Positions 32,033-44,120 of a stretch of 64,000 bases of DNA are shown here, piece by piece. The stretch is from Portulaca oleracea. Taxonomy: Eukaryota; Streptophyta; Magnoliopsida; Caryophyllales; Portulacaceae. The position numbers and the translations under genes are program-made. The notes beneath the pieces are model-generated. The model was not told the origin of the DNA. It worked only from the letters and a program-made list of their open reading frames with translations, and ran no database searches. How positions within the stretch are numbered: position 1 is the first letter of the stretch; each line of letters opens with the position of its first letter. The stretch is taken from contig CM055886.1 in NCBI GenBank assembly GCA_029582165.1, positions 20,170,169 to 20,234,168 on the forward strand, in the 5' to 3' direction.

Positions 32033-33146
32033 GACGTAGGCACTCCATCGAGCCTTGTTGTGGTGCTACCGCTGCGCGGCGAGGCGTGGTGCCCAGTTCC
32101 GGTCTCCGGCCTCTCTTTGGACATTCTGCAGCTTTATGATCCGGGGCTCCACACCATAAGCAGTTCCCCGTACCTACCCGACACTGGGCAGTAGTGTGGT
32201 TGGTCCTACCACATTTCTTGCAGGGTTCCCTAATGTTGACAGGAGCTGCTTGGTTTCTTGGGGCCGGAGGCACTGGCCTCTTGGCTGGGTTGCTTCCCAC
32301 ATTCGAGGCACTTGATGCTCCTCCGCTGCTCCACCTTCTTTTGGCATTTCCTTGGTTTCCAGGGTTTAGAGCTCTCAGCTCCTTTCTTACTCGTTCTACC
32401 TCTGCAGCTCTCTCGTACATTTCCTGCATGGTTCGGAAGTCGTGGGAGGATAACTGACTACGAATATATGGCGCTAGGCCTCCCTCATATCGGGTTAACT
32501 TCAACCTCTCCGATGCAACATATTCTGGGGCGAATCGGGATAGCTCGTTGAACTTGGCGGTGTACTGCACTACTGATATATCTTTGTTAAGCATACTCCA
32601 CTCTAGGAATTCCTTCTCTTTCTGACGCCTAAGAGAGGTAGGGTAAAACTGAGCTCGTAAATCGCTTAGGAAGTCACTCCAAGACTTCGCGGTCCCTTGA
32701 TACTTATCCTTGATGGTTCCCCACCAAATATCCGCTTCTCCCTTCAGATAGTAGGTGCCTATGGCTAGCTTCTTATCTTCCGGTACCTCGACCACTTCAA
32801 AGATCTTTTCGAATTCACGAATCCATTCTTCTAGCGCTACAGGGTCATAGCCCCCTTTGTAAAAAGATGGGTTCCTTCGGGCTACCCTATCAGCATAATT
32901 CTCTTCTCTTGCCCTACTCGCTTGGCCCGTAAGTGGAAAGGGTATGCGCCTAAACAACTCTTGCATCAACATCCTAAAGGGGTCAGGGTGTTGGGGCTGA
33001 TTAAAAGGAACAGATCCTAGAGAAGACTCAGAGGGGTTAACCATCCCTGGGTTCAATTGAGGTCCCTGCAGTTCTAAAAGATTCCCCTCAGCGGTCCCGT
33101 TTCCGGGTTCTTCCTGCGATGGCGTATTTCTTGAACTTTGCGACAT
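31953..33146 (-). CDS. gag: Gag polyprotein, Gypsy element 1 (397-codon frame)
   Basis: A retrotransposon gag domain (roughly residues 75-235) includes [34 protein letters not shown], and [18 protein letters not shown], all typical of Ty3/Gypsy capsid. Two CX2CX4HX4C zinc knuckles follow: [14 protein letters not shown] and [14 protein letters not shown], which should bind genomic RNA. The last 30 or so residues are out of frame relative to the true gag-pol continuation. Up to that point the frame is open, but the element cannot move without pol and a second LTR. Confidence 0.82.
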   Translation of the reverse strand: MSQSSRNTPSQEEPGNGTAEGNLLELQGPQLNPGMVNPSESSLGSVPFNQPQHPDPFRMLMQELFRRIPFPLTGQASRAREENYADRVARRNPSFYKGGYDPVALEEWIREFEKIFEVVEVPEDKKLAIGTYYLKGEADIWWGTIKDKYQGTAKSWSDFLSDLRAQFYPTSLRRQKEKEFLEWSMLNKDISVVQYTAKFNELSRFAPEYVASERLKLTRYEGGLAPYIRSQLSSHDFRTMQEMYERAAEVERVRKELRALNPGNQGNAKRRWSSGGASSASNVGSNPAKRPVPPAPRNQAAPVNIREPCKKCGRTNHTTAQCRVGTGNCLWCGAPDHKAAECPKRGRRPELGTTPRRAAVAPQQGSMECLRHEQERGEIGMVVTARLYIYATLNCII

Positions 33147-33726
33147 GCTACAATATTACAACAAAATATCTTATTAACCACATAACTTAGCATTATCCCC
33201 CTATTTTATAGCCCTTTTTTTCGTAAAACCCAAATTTTAATCAAATGCTCCCGCATAGAACCTTGATCCCTTGGTCAAATCTTAGGTATCAACCAAAAAC
33301 ATATATACTTGCATAATTAAAATCTCAAGAGAATTCCCACAATCCCAATATACTGTAAACTGCAGAATCCATAATACATATAAATTCATAAATACCGTAA
33401 CATCCATCCATATTCATAAAATAAAGATAGCAATTCCACTTGTGATTGTCATAGAGTTTTATCTCCACTTCCAATCCTAATACATGCGAAAAGAAAAAAA
33501 AACAAAAACTAAGGCATCATGTTTTTCATCCCTTGAATTACAAATCCATGCTCCCCTCCACAAAATACTCATAGGGAGATTACAAAATAAGCATTGTTTG
33601 GCTAATTACACTGATGACCCAAAAGCAAGAACCTAGTCACCCATGGTGTACTGACTGTCATCTAGCCTATATCTATGGTCGGCGCCTTGCTAATCCTGCA
33701 CAACGGTCGACTACCGATGGCTATCA

Positions 33727-34492
33727 CTAAACATGGGAATTAGACCCCTCTTGTTCTTGATCCCCATCCTCTTCCACACGTCGAAGTCGTAGAGGACGAG
33801 CGCTCTTGCGTGGGGTGTGCCGAATCCTGGGCCCTAAAGCGGTCCAATCGAAATCGTTCTCCGTCGGGGCGGCAGGTGTAGACGTACCTGCTTCACATCC
33901 TTTGATCTGCTTCGGCTCGGGGCACACCTCGTGTTGATCTAGATCCATACTAGGATCTTCTTCTTCATTTCCAGCTAGTTGAGCGGTAGGCGTAGACTCC
34001 CCATGAGACGATCGATTCGGGACGATTGAACGTCCGGGAGGTGTGGTGAGAAGTGTAGACGGACTTCATCCGCCGGGGAGCGAACACGTGAGCCGGCTTT
34101 TCCGCGTTGGTAGGCGCCAGAAACCTATCACCTCGTGAAGGTAGGGTCCTAACTGGCGGCGTGAAGACCCAAAGATTGTGCAGCCTGCGTGATCATTATC
34201 TCCATGACAATCTGGTTCCAAGCCCCTATGTAGTTAACACACCATGCGTGGCGTCCGGGTTCTCCCCGTATAAGCAGCTGACGGTACCGGTCTCGGATAT
34301 CATCCCACGGGCTCACGTGGGGAAGAGTCGCTAAAAGACATCGGGCTCGGCGCCATCGTGATATTCGGACTTGGGATTTGCGGTATGTGCATCGAGAACA
34401 TTTTGCAACGCCTTAAGATGGGCGTGAACGTTGGTGGCGGGGTTCATAAACATTGCGAACGGATTCGGGAGGGGGTTACCATCGTTATCCAT
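33727..34492 (-). pseudogene. Decayed extra ORF between LTR and gag, Gypsy element 1
   Basis: On the minus strand an ATG at 34490-34492 starts a 53-codon frame (MDNDGNPLPNPFAMF.., then HAHLKALQNVLDAHT) ending in TAG at 34331. Protein-like sequence resumes in other frames: WDDIRDRYRQLLIRGEPGRH and AWNQIVMEIMITQAAQSL (about 34150-34300), and finally a 73-codon frame at 33727-33948, acidic then Arg-rich (FDWTALGPRIRH..KSARPLRLRR). GC is higher than in neighbouring leader. I do not recognise the family; an accessory ORF broken by stops and frameshifts is the best reading. Confidence 0.45.
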
Positions 34493-35198
34493 CTATACCA
34501 TGCATAAAATACAAAGCAAGATTTTAAGATCTCATCAAGGCCAAAATAAACAGCTAAATGCAATTAAAAGGAACAACTTTGCGAAAAGGTTCGAGACTCA
34601 ACCAAGATAACCTCTTATAAGCGATTTAAGAAGCTCTCATTTCATCTTTTGTAATTGCCTTATACTTGGTTGTCATTTCTTGACCTCTTAAACTTAGTCC
34701 CTTTTGGACTACCTTAACACTTTTCATTCACACTTATCATTTATATCCCATGCCATGGTCCCACTTGGGACTCACTTTATAAGCTTTTCGATAACTCCCA
34801 AAGACTTTGAGGAAATTTCTTGAACTTCAAACTCTTCCCATGGTATTCATTAACTCTTCTTACATATATTACTAGGCTCAACTCATTTTACCTAGTTTCC
34901 CTTACATTTTGACTAAAACTTTCTTAAAATCCTCGAGAATTTCTGACACCTCTCCTAATTAGAACTACTCCCAAATTTACAAAGTCTTGAAAACTCGCAC
35001 TGAAGCACAATTTACATACTAACCCAATATATAGAGCTTCAAGCTCACCAACAATTCCCAACATATCACCTAACATACTCATACTCATCATGTAAAGGCT
35101 TGTACTCACATGCCTATCTTTCTCCTTAAGGGAGGATCCATAACTTAAGAAATCCTATAATTCCCAAATACTCAACCAAAACCTGGCTCTGATACCAA

Positions 35199-38100
35199 CC
35201 GTAACGCCCAACCTTAATCACGGGGTTAAACTCCACTTAAAGACCCTAAGCCCGCGATTAGCGCAGCGGAACACCTTAGGTCGAAGCATTACCGCCGTCT
35301 CCCAAAAGAGACAAGGCAACCACATCAAAGAACTTCCAAAACCACAAACCAACTTAACAACCTTCACATAAACTTATACAATCTTTGGATAAAGTACAAC
35401 AACTTAAACATAACTTAAACTAAACAACTCCAATAAGAAATCCTGCTTGTCCTTGACTACTGATGGACTCCATGGAGAACTACCTCGATAGCCTTGAACT
35501 ACTTTGCAACTGCCTTATCCTTGCCTTGGGAGCTCGAACCTCCTAAAACAAAACATTAAAACACGCAAAGGTGAGTGGGGAGACACTCAGTACGTAAACC
35601 TCCAGCACGTAAACCGTTCGAAAACGGTTTTAGTGCCGGCATTTAAAATCATTTCGAAAACGGGGAAGGGGTTAAAAAAGGACTTGAACGACGTGAACAT
35701 AAACATAAGCATAAACATAAATTCATGAAAATAGAGAGTAAGTGGGACCCTTACGATCGGTGCAAGCACCTCACACACGCGTATGCCCAAGTTGATCTAT
35801 ACTTGGAATGATTGGTATTAAACGATGCGACCTTGCAGTCAAGGCACTGATCGAGTGCTAAAACATGGATGTTATCATAAGCATAAAATGCGGGTCCACT
35901 AAAAGATGTAAAGATATTGAAATTCATGGAACTTGACATAGCATGAAATACATGAACTATGAGTATAACTTAAACGTAAAAGCTGGACAATTTGCGTACC
36001 TTGGAACGCTAAAGTCTTTGGCGGCGCAGCTCGGCTTGGAGACGGCTTTGGGAACTTGTCAACTAAGATAAGAATAAGTAGAAACTAAGAACCGAATAAA
36101 GTTCTAAATTAGATTTATAAGTTTAGAAACTTAATAATTAACATGAAGTAACTTTTTGAGAATAAAATTTCAGGTTATAGTAAAATAGTGTTTATAGCAT
36201 AACTTGAGTTAGGAAAATCTAAACAAAGTAAAAGAGTACATCTCGGAATAGAGAAAATCATAATCTACAACTTTGTCAACAGAACCAGAAGCTAAAAATG
36301 AGTGGAAGGGCCCCAAAATGGGCCCGGACAGAAGCTGAATATATGAAACTTTAAGCTTTTCGGGTCGAAAATACATGAGAAGTATGATGTAAAAGGTGAT
36401 TCAAATAAAAGGACTTGAATACAAGAGAATAGGCTTGAATCAATGAGGAATAGGATGATTATAAATTGGAAGCTCGGATGCGAAAATAATGAGTTCAACT
36501 ATGGTTTGATAATACGATATGGAATGAAAAGACGAAATGGAGCAAGATATACATGTCCAAATGTGAATAAAAGCAAGCTTGGATTAATGAACTATGAAAT
36601 GAGTGATGAAATGAGGAATGAATTGGATAACATTAGAGATTATCAAGCTAGAAAGAGCTTTTAGCTAGAGCAAAGATATTGAACACGATACTTAAAGAAA
36701 TATAGGAAATAAGGACTTACTAACACATTAGCTCTTGAAGAGTATACATAAGACTTACTTAGGACTCCAAGATGGTACATTTAGCCTTAAACACATAACT
36801 CTATAATGACAATATATATCCATGACTCATTTATACCTAGAACCCCTCATTGGGTTGATTTGAGGCCCAAAAGCTAATAATTTACAAAGGTTATTTTGAG
36901 CAGAAAACCATTCTGGACAGCCCCGTTTCCCGGGGTCGTAACTCACACTTCCTATATCGGATGACAAAGAACCATACCTTTCCGGAAAGCTTGCTACATG
37001 GCCTAAAACTTTCATGTTTACCATAAAAACCAAAGAGGTCTCCAAAAGGACGAAAAACAGCCTTCAAAACACTGACTCAGAATTCGTATTTAAAAACGTG
37101 AGGTTACGGTTTTGGTCGTAACTCGGGCTATACATGTCGGAAATTCGAAATTCCAAAGCCTATGGTTTGCTAACACCTTAAGCTATCCAATGGAGTATAA
37201 ATTTGGGCAAAAATCTCACTTTTATAATTCTGTAAATTTCCAGAATTGAAAACAGTAGCTAAAACACCTAAAACTCATCTTTTAATTGGATTTTCCCACT
37301 CTTAATCATATTAAAACTTAACCAAATTTCATCTAGCCTTAATCCACCATATTTCCATAATATAAACCATGAAAAACTCTTCATCAAAGGCCTTGAAAAC
37401 CACATGCATCCATGGATTAAACATTAACTTCACATAATAAACACACTCTTGAACTCTTGCTCCAAAACTCACAAATTCACCCAATTTAAGCATGATAACT
37501 CTTAATTCATAAACTCACAACAATATCTCAGCCCTTAAACACATAAAAACTCACAAGAAATCCACATGCATCAACACTAATTCATCATCCACCATGAATT
37601 CAACAAGAACCTCTCAAAAACTCATCTAAACACACATGCATAAACTTGAAACTCAAACCCTAACTTAACCACAACAATTATATACTTGAATTCATGAATA
37701 AAGAGAGTAAAAGAGATGGAATTCACCAAAGAAACATAAATTAAACATAGAATTTCAGATTAGGTTTGAAAGAAATTGAAGTGGGGTTTGAGAGATTACC
37801 CTTGGAGTTAAAAATGGATGAAAACACAAGAGAGAGGAAGAGGGGGATGCATCATTGAAACCGCCGGCTGGCCGGAAAAGTGGCCGGAAACTGGCCGGAG
37901 CTGGCTGGGAGTGGACACCAAGAGGAGGGAGAGGGAGGAGTTTGAGAGTTTGAGAGTGTAGTGAGAGAAAATGAGATGGGTGTTGAATTGAGTTAAAATG
38001 AGCCTCCCACTTCTACTACTACTATTATATACTCCCTCACTTAATTTAAAACACTAATACTAACTTAATTAAAATCTGAAAATACAACTTTAATAAATTA

Positions 38101-38776
38101 GTTTTAAGTAAATAAATTAAAAGTAATTAGTTTGGTTCAAATTTGAAAAGAAGTGAGGTGTATTAAGACCCCCTTCTACTAAACATTTAAAACACACTTA
38201 AAACTATCATCCAATTACCAATGCTAACAATAAATGAGATTAAAACCTTAATTAAAAATAATAATAGGATGATAACATTAGGAGTAATTAAATGGTAATC
38301 GAGGTAGTAACTTGAAATATCGGGTTTTTGTAGGAAATAAAATATATCGATAATAATTGGGTAACATAAAAATAAAATACAATGACACTTGAATTAAAAT
38401 AATAAGGTGGAAAATTACCTCTTGAAATTATGTAAGGGATTAAAATGTAAGAAATTAAAATTGGAATGGTAAAATATATATATATATATAAATCGGAACA
38501 AGTAATTCGTAACCGATTATCGGTAAGTAAATTTATAACGTAAAACGTATAAACTGAAATACTTTAACTTATTGAACGAATATGTAAAGTAACTTTTAAG
38601 CCGATAATTTGGCACCTTAGCCATCTCCTGCGCGAGACTTGTCACCGATAACTATAAATAAACGAGTACGTTGATAAATAATAAAATAAACGCGAAAAAA
38701 AAAAAATTATAACGCGATTTAGATAATTACTGTGATTAATAAGTAATTAAACATGATTTTGGGGTGGGTTATTACA
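35199..38776 (-). repeat. 5' LTR of Gypsy element 1, about 3.6 kb
   Basis: On the minus strand the LTR starts TGTAATAACCCACCCC (plus end 38776) and ends ..GGGCGTTACGG directly before TTGGTATCAGAGCC, the primer-binding site (plus 35186-35198). Its plus-strand left end resembles the LTR at 63758, with a shared layout TAACG.CC and GC(C)GT..CCC. No second LTR is present to prove the limits. Inside are an (AT)n run near 38470, a TGGCCGGAAA/CTGGCC repeat near 37865-37905, and no ORF worth reporting. Confidence 0.7.
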
Positions 38777-39562
38777 AGGGGCAAGAAGGGGGTGGTCATT
38801 TGTGGAGCTAGTCTGTGTGTTTAGGTCTAGGAGAATAAGGTCCTTATGATCTTGAAACTCATGGTGTTCAGCAACCAAGAGAGTGATCAAACTTGGATCA
38901 GTAACCGAATTCTCCTTGGGTTTTGGGAGTGGGGTAGGCTTAAGGGGTACAAGGGTAATCTTTTTGCGGTTAAAAAGAAGGGTGTAAGTGTTTGCCCTCC
39001 CATCATGGCTCACGGATCTATCAAAAAGCCAAGGCCTGCCAAGTAACACATGACAAGCATCCATAGGTAAAATATCACACCAAAGAGAGTCTTGTTACGT
39101 TTTACCTATTGAGAAGTTCAACAAACATCTCTGATCCACGTGAATGCCCTTGCCTTGATTAAGCCACTGAATGGTATAAGGAGTCGGACGAGGACTGGTT
39201 TGCAACTTGAGTTTGCTCACCATAGACTGTGAGGCAGCATTGGTACAACTTCCTCCATCTATAATCAAAGAGCACACCTTGCCATTGATAGTGCACCGAG
39301 AATGAAAAATATTCTCTCGTTGCTCCTGTCCTTCCTTCACGGAAGAGCTACTAAGAACTCTCCTTACCACCAACATCTCCCCTTCGTCTGGTTCCTCAAC
39401 CACCTCATCATAAACTGGATCACCCAAAGGTTCATTTTCAAGCTCCTCCTCCTCTCCTAGTTCTGGTGCAACAAACAAGGCCGCTTGGTACTTAGCGAGA
39501 GACACCACGCGTTTGTTAGGACATTCGGACGCAATATGTCCAAGTCCTTGGCACCGAAACAT
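38777..39562 (-). pseudogene. Zinc knuckle, protease and linker, Gypsy element 2
   Basis: 39095-39562 reads CFRCQGLGHIASECPNKR-type zinc knuckle (first residues cut), an acidic linker, then the protease motif SLIIDGGSCTNAAS. 38777-39064 continues in another frame with MDACHVLLGRPWLFDR and DGRANTYTLLF, the end of the retropepsin-like domain and the start of the linker to RT. A stop or frame change separates the two pieces near 39064-39095. Confidence 0.8.
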
Positions 39563-39603
39563 CTCTTCTTATCAATGGGTTCGGGTTCAGTAAAGGTAGG
39601 CCT

Positions 39604-40392
39604 TTATGGGATATAAGGCTGAGGGTTTGGAGTAGGTTTAATGGGGGTGTATTTGGGCTGGAAAGGTTGTTTTTGTGGGGTAAAGGATGGTTTAGGGAAT
39701 GTGTTTGGACGTGTTTGGGGTTGGTTTCTGCTATGAACCTCCTTCCCTCTACTCCTCCTTTGCAACTCCACCTTATGAGCCAAAGAACTCAACTCATCAA
39801 GGGAAGTGTAAGGGTGCAACTCCACAACATTCCTCACTCGTTCATCCAAACCAAGAAGATACCTCACAAGTATTTGAGGTTCATTCTCCTTAAGATCACA
39901 CCTCCAAAGTAAGTGATCGAACTCCTTGGTATACTCTTCTACTGTTTTGCCTCCTTGAACCAACTGTTGAAGCTTCAAATAGTTATCCTTAAGATAACTG
40001 GCTGGAAGGAACTTGGCTTGTAACTTTTCCTTCATTTTCTGCCATGAGCGCACCTTATCCTTCCCAACAGAAACTCTCTTCTTCTGCAAATTAGTCCACC
40101 ATATAGATGTATGTTTTCTCAATTTCAAAGCTACAAATTTTACCTTCTTGTCATCGGGAACGCCCTTTAGATCAAAGACCCGTTCTACCGTTTGCATCCA
40201 ATCCAGGAAAACCTCTGGATCAAGGTTTCCCTCGAATTCTGGTATATCCACCTTGAAATCAAGCCTTTCCTCCTTAGGTGAACGTCTTCCTCTTTGTTCG
40301 CTGAGAATCTCCATGTCATCATCTCCAAACGGATTCCCCAAATCATAAGCACCTCCATCCGAACCTTTAAGCTCTTGGCTCCTCAAGTACAT
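39604..40392 (-). CDS. gag: Gag, Gypsy element 2 (262-codon frame)
   Basis: Ty3/Gypsy capsid domain: VDIPEFEGNLDPEVFLDWMQ at the start, then VKFVALKLRKHTSIWWTNL, MKEKLQAKFLPASY, and VEEYTKEFDHLLWRCDL with a VRYLLGLD motif. A Pro/Gln-rich tail follows. It ends in a stop just before the zinc knuckle, which lies in the next frame (39562 downward), so Gag is probably separated from its nucleocapsid by mutation. Upstream of the ATG are in-frame stops. Confidence 0.8.
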   Translation of the reverse strand: MYLRSQELKGSDGGAYDLGNPFGDDDMEILSEQRGRRSPKEERLDFKVDIPEFEGNLDPEVFLDWMQTVERVFDLKGVPDDKKVKFVALKLRKHTSIWWTNLQKKRVSVGKDKVRSWQKMKEKLQAKFLPASYLKDNYLKLQQLVQGGKTVEEYTKEFDHLLWRCDLKENEPQILVRYLLGLDERVRNVVELHPYTSLDELSSLAHKVELQRRSRGKEVHSRNQPQTRPNTFPKPSFTPQKQPFQPKYTPIKPTPNPQPYIP

Positions 40393-40577
40393 ATAGTGCT
40401 TGAGTTGAGCTGTAAGGAATTCAACTCGTTACTCCAGCTCTTCTTTCTCCCTTAGAACATCTTCAGGGCTTTGAAGTTGAACTTAACTGGAAGACATAGC
40501 TTCGGTTTCTTCTTACTTCACACCAAATGAATCAAAACAAACTCACCAAGATGGTAAGCTAGCTCTGATACCAATTA

Positions 40578-41627
40578 TGATGTATATAAGCTCACCAATG
40601 CATTGAATCAAGCAAGCTTATAACATCACAAGGACACCAATATCTCGGGATAGCCAATAACCACAACAATATGATGCAATAAGCATCAAGGAGCGAAAAA
40701 CAAATGAATGAAAAGATAGAATCAAGTATTATACTTTCTCACTTGTTACAGTACTTAAACACCTGCAAGTGAAAAGAATACCCGGGCAAGCTTGAAGGAC
40801 CTAGTTTGGTTACATAATCTAATCACCTTCCAAAAGAGATCACATCAAGTCCACACAACACCATTAGATTGCCAAATCTAGCTACTGGAGTGGAAGTGAG
40901 AGTTTGAGAAACTCATAAACAATGAAGCTCAAAGCTTTCTTTGGGTTTTGTATTTCGTAAGATATCAAGTGAAGTGGCCAATACAACGATACATATACTC
41001 GGCTGAAACAAGGGAAAAGGCAGCCAAGCAAGCAAGCAAGGAGCTCAAACTAACTAGAGTGAGGTTTCCTAATGACGAAGAAACCTCCTAAACGCGGTTA
41101 ATTAAGCTAATTACAATGATTAAAGCTAATACATGTCTTCACTATGAAGTACTCGACCATCATTGGACCAACCATGGACGATCACAGCCCTCCACTTGGC
41201 ACTTCCTCATTGGAGGATCTTCATTCACTTAGACTCCAATCCATGCAAGACAAGTGAAGAAACACAAGTGGTTTTGTTCCAAAAATGGCGGGAACTCAGC
41301 AAGGACCTTCATTACTATTAGGGAAAACCGGACCTCCTGAGAAAAGACCAAAATGCCCTTGAAAACATGCCAAAATATCAAGGTTGTCCAATTAAAGGAC
41401 CTTTACCGCTGTCCAGATAAAGGACTTACCGCACGTCAAAAATAGAACAGTTGTGCAGGAGCCCAAATGACCTTCACTGTTGAGATACGAAGACAAGCAA
41501 TGAGGACATCACATGGGGTGAATGTCCTTGGCCTCCCTCGACACTAATGCCCTTCTTAATTATACCCACCAAGTGATAACACTCTTGAATCAACTGGATT
41601 TGTGGAGGTTGATTCCCATCACCATCA
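40578..41627 (-). repeat. 5' LTR of Gypsy element 2, about 1.05 kb
   Basis: Plus-strand start TGATGTATATAAGC; on the minus strand it ends ..CATCA and is followed by TAATTGGTATCAGAGC. The other end is taken at CATCA near 41621-41627 because it mirrors the TGATG start. Only one LTR is present, so the outer limit is tentative. Confidence 0.55.
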
Positions 41628-43265
41628 TACTTCACGCCTTTAGTTTGTTCATTCACTAACTAGTTTTCACCTTTATACTATCTTTACTTGCTTAGCTTCC
41701 TTGATAGCATTTGTAGTTGTGTATATCTGATCATGAAAGTTAAGCATGTAATGCAAAATGCAAAATGGTACCAAAAACCCATTATATCTGGGAACTAGTT
41801 AGTATTTCTGCTGTAGTTAATTACTAAATTTTTATAATTGGTTTTCTATCCAAATGCCTTTGGTATATATGTCAGTTTCACGAATTACTTTATGAAAGAC
41901 AGGGAATTACTTAATGAATATAATACATATGGTAATCTCTATTCTCTAGTATTGATTTCTCGATTAATCATTTCCTCTTTCTTAATATTTGTTGAAATAC
42001 CCGAATACGACCCGGTATGGGCGATATAATTTAATTTTCAATTACACCTGTTTTGTGTCCGGTACACCCATATACCCAATGGGTATGGGTAAGGATACTA
42101 ATATTTAATACCTGCAAAATGTGGGTAAGGGTAATGATTTTAAAAATGGGCAAGGATAAGGGCAATGTTCTACCTGCCCTAACCTAACTCATCGTCATCC
42201 CTACCTTTCTCTTCCCTTATTCTCCCACCTTTGAGACTTATATTTTCTCTCCCCTAAAAAAGAAACCTCCAAAAAACCATGAATATTATCGAAATGGAGG
42301 TCCATCTTTAGGAATTACGCAAATACTCTATCTTTAATTCCAAAGCATCGGTTAATCTCCATTAAAGCACTTTCCAAAGATTGTCGAAGTTCCTAGCGTA
42401 CATTTTAAGACACCTAATTCTAGTTGGACATCTCGCCGTATCATATTATCGATCAAGTGACTCGAACATCAAACTTATAATTAAACTCATCATAAAAGAG
42501 AACAATTATTCGTCCTTTCTTCTCCCTTATGAATTATAGTATATAATCTTTCTTCTCATTTCCCCCCTATTCCTCATTTCCTCACTTATATACCAACCAG
42601 TTTTACTCAATTTCACCTTAGTTTCTCTAATACCCCAAAAAGTTTGACTCTTTGGTTATCAATGTTTGAATCTTTGTGTTTATTTGCTTCTTCTAGGAAC
42701 TCATTTGTGCCTCTAAAAGCCCACTCAGACTCCCCATTTAAATTTCTACAAACAACATCAATGTAATTACAAGACATTGGTATGAGTTCCATTTGGAGTT
42801 ATTGATCTCCGCCAAAACATAGCTAATCCTCCTTTATATGACTTTTCCCATCCCTTTCACAACTCACGTAGATTTCATTATCTCAATTTAAACGTATCGA
42901 AGAGTACATTTTTACTTTTTAAACTTTGTCTCATAAATAAAAACCAAGTCGTACCTTCCCTATCAATGAGGTGTGTGATGCCTCTAACTATTCTTAGGTT
43001 CCTAAGCTCATATAGTTATAGGTTAAGGCTTCCATTGCTCTTAATGAAGTTGTTGTTTAGTCACCGCCTGTTCTTCAATTCTAATGTGTCACTAAGTGTA
43101 GAGGCCACCATATCCTTTTATGTTTAGATGATCTATTTGCATGTCGATTGTTTCATGTTGAATCCTTTTATGTACTATTTCCAATGCAATCATCCCCTCA
43201 ACAGCTTTGTTCTCTCTGTTTAGCCTTCTCTATACCTTCCATGCCCTACCTTATATATCTATTTT
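41628..43265. other. Gene-free spacer
   Basis: No intact gene. 42050-42180 has repeated GGGTATGGGTAAGG/GGGTAAGGGTAA motifs, a low-complexity purine-rich patch. Around 42990-43250 the plus strand has broken coding-like frames without recognisable domains, continuing past element C near 48334; I cannot assign them. Confidence 0.45.
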
Positions 43266-43472
43266 TGTAGAATATCAGCTTATTGCATATGATATTGTCT
43301 TTACAATGTACATAGAGAACCTCTATTTATAGAGGAGAAAGAGGAAAAGACAAAGAAACTAAAAGAAAGAAAAGGAAAGAAAGCAACAGAAACAGAAAAC
43401 CTAGAAACAGAAAAACCTACTGAAGTAACTAACTCCTAACTAACATATATTCAATCTGTGATATATTCTACA
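43266..43472 (-). repeat. 3' LTR of Copia element C
   Basis: 207 bp, ending at 43472. Plus 43473-43486 is an uninterrupted run of 14 C, the complement of the polypurine tract. Confidence 0.92.
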
Positions 43473-43530
43473 CCCCCCCCCCCCCCTCAAGGTGGAGTGG
43501 GAGGAGTTTCGACCAAGCCCATCCTTGAAG

Positions 43531-44120
43531 CTAAAGCATTGTGTTGAGGATGTCAGCAACCTGTTCAGAGGATGGTACATATGCAGTCTTGATCAAGCCC
43601 TCTTGGATTTTGTCAAGAATGTAGTGATAATCAATTCGAATGTGTTTTGTCCTTTCGTGAAATACAGTGTTTTCAACAATATGTTGGGCAGCCTTATTGT
43701 CACAAAATAAGCTAATGGGAATGGTGAGGGAGATTTGAAAGTCTGAGAGCAGTTGAGTGAGCCATTCGATTTCTGAGACTGTGGCAGACATGGACCTATA
43801 CTCAGCTTCAACTGAGGATTTGGATACTGTTTTTTATTTCTTGGTCTTCCACAAGATGAAGGAATTACCAAGGAAGACACAGTAGCCAGTTATTGATCGA
43901 GCTGAGAATTCGCAGTTGGCCCAGTCAGCATCACTAAAGGCTGAGACTTGGAAGTTGTTCTCTGAGGGATAGAACAATCCTTTTTTGATTGACCCTTTTA
44001 AGTATCTGAGGACATGGATGACAACTTCATAGTGTTTGTTGGTGGGATTTTAAAGAAATTGGCTTAAATGATGGACTGCATAGCTAACATCTGGTCGAGT
44101 GAGAGTTAAGTATAACAGTT
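43531..44120 (-). pseudogene. RNase H, Copia element C
   Basis: The readable piece has MSATVSEIEWLTQLLSDFQI, LFCDNKAAQHIVENTVFHER and TKHIRIDYHYI, the Copia RNase H core with its CDN motif. A stop interrupts the SSVEAEYRSM-equivalent start (plus near 43800-43830). N-terminal parts lie in other frames up to about 44120. Confidence 0.8.

Larger units (their letters stand above)
30461..38776 (-). mobile_element. Gypsy retrotransposon (element 1), Tekay/Del-like, 3'-truncated
   Basis: Minus-strand order is: a long 5' LTR (about 35199-38776), primer site, about 2 kb leader with a decayed extra ORF, gag, protease-RT, and part of RNase H, ending at about 30461 where old Copia sequence begins. Integrase, chromodomain and 3' LTR are missing. 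RT sequence, a gag with two zinc knuckles and a long LTR starting TGTAATAACCC fit the Tekay/Del chromovirus group, an inference by resemblance. The LTR's outer edge lies inside Gypsy element 2. Confidence 0.85.
38777..41627 (-). mobile_element. Gypsy retrotransposon (element 2), 5' half, cut by element 1
   Basis: Minus-strand LTR (about 40578-41627), primer site TTGGTATCAGAGC (plus 40562-40574), gag and protease, then a break at 38776/38777 where the LTR of Gypsy element 1 starts inside the post-protease region. RT, integrase and the 3' LTR are not found on the other side. Clade not determined, but gag and the DGGSCTN protease motif are of a widespread plant Ty3/Gypsy type. Confidence 0.8.

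Noticed and set aside
42050..42180. Telomere-like GGGTAAGG/GGGTATGG motifs
   Set aside because: Irregular and not the plant TTTAGGG repeat; low-complexity patch only.
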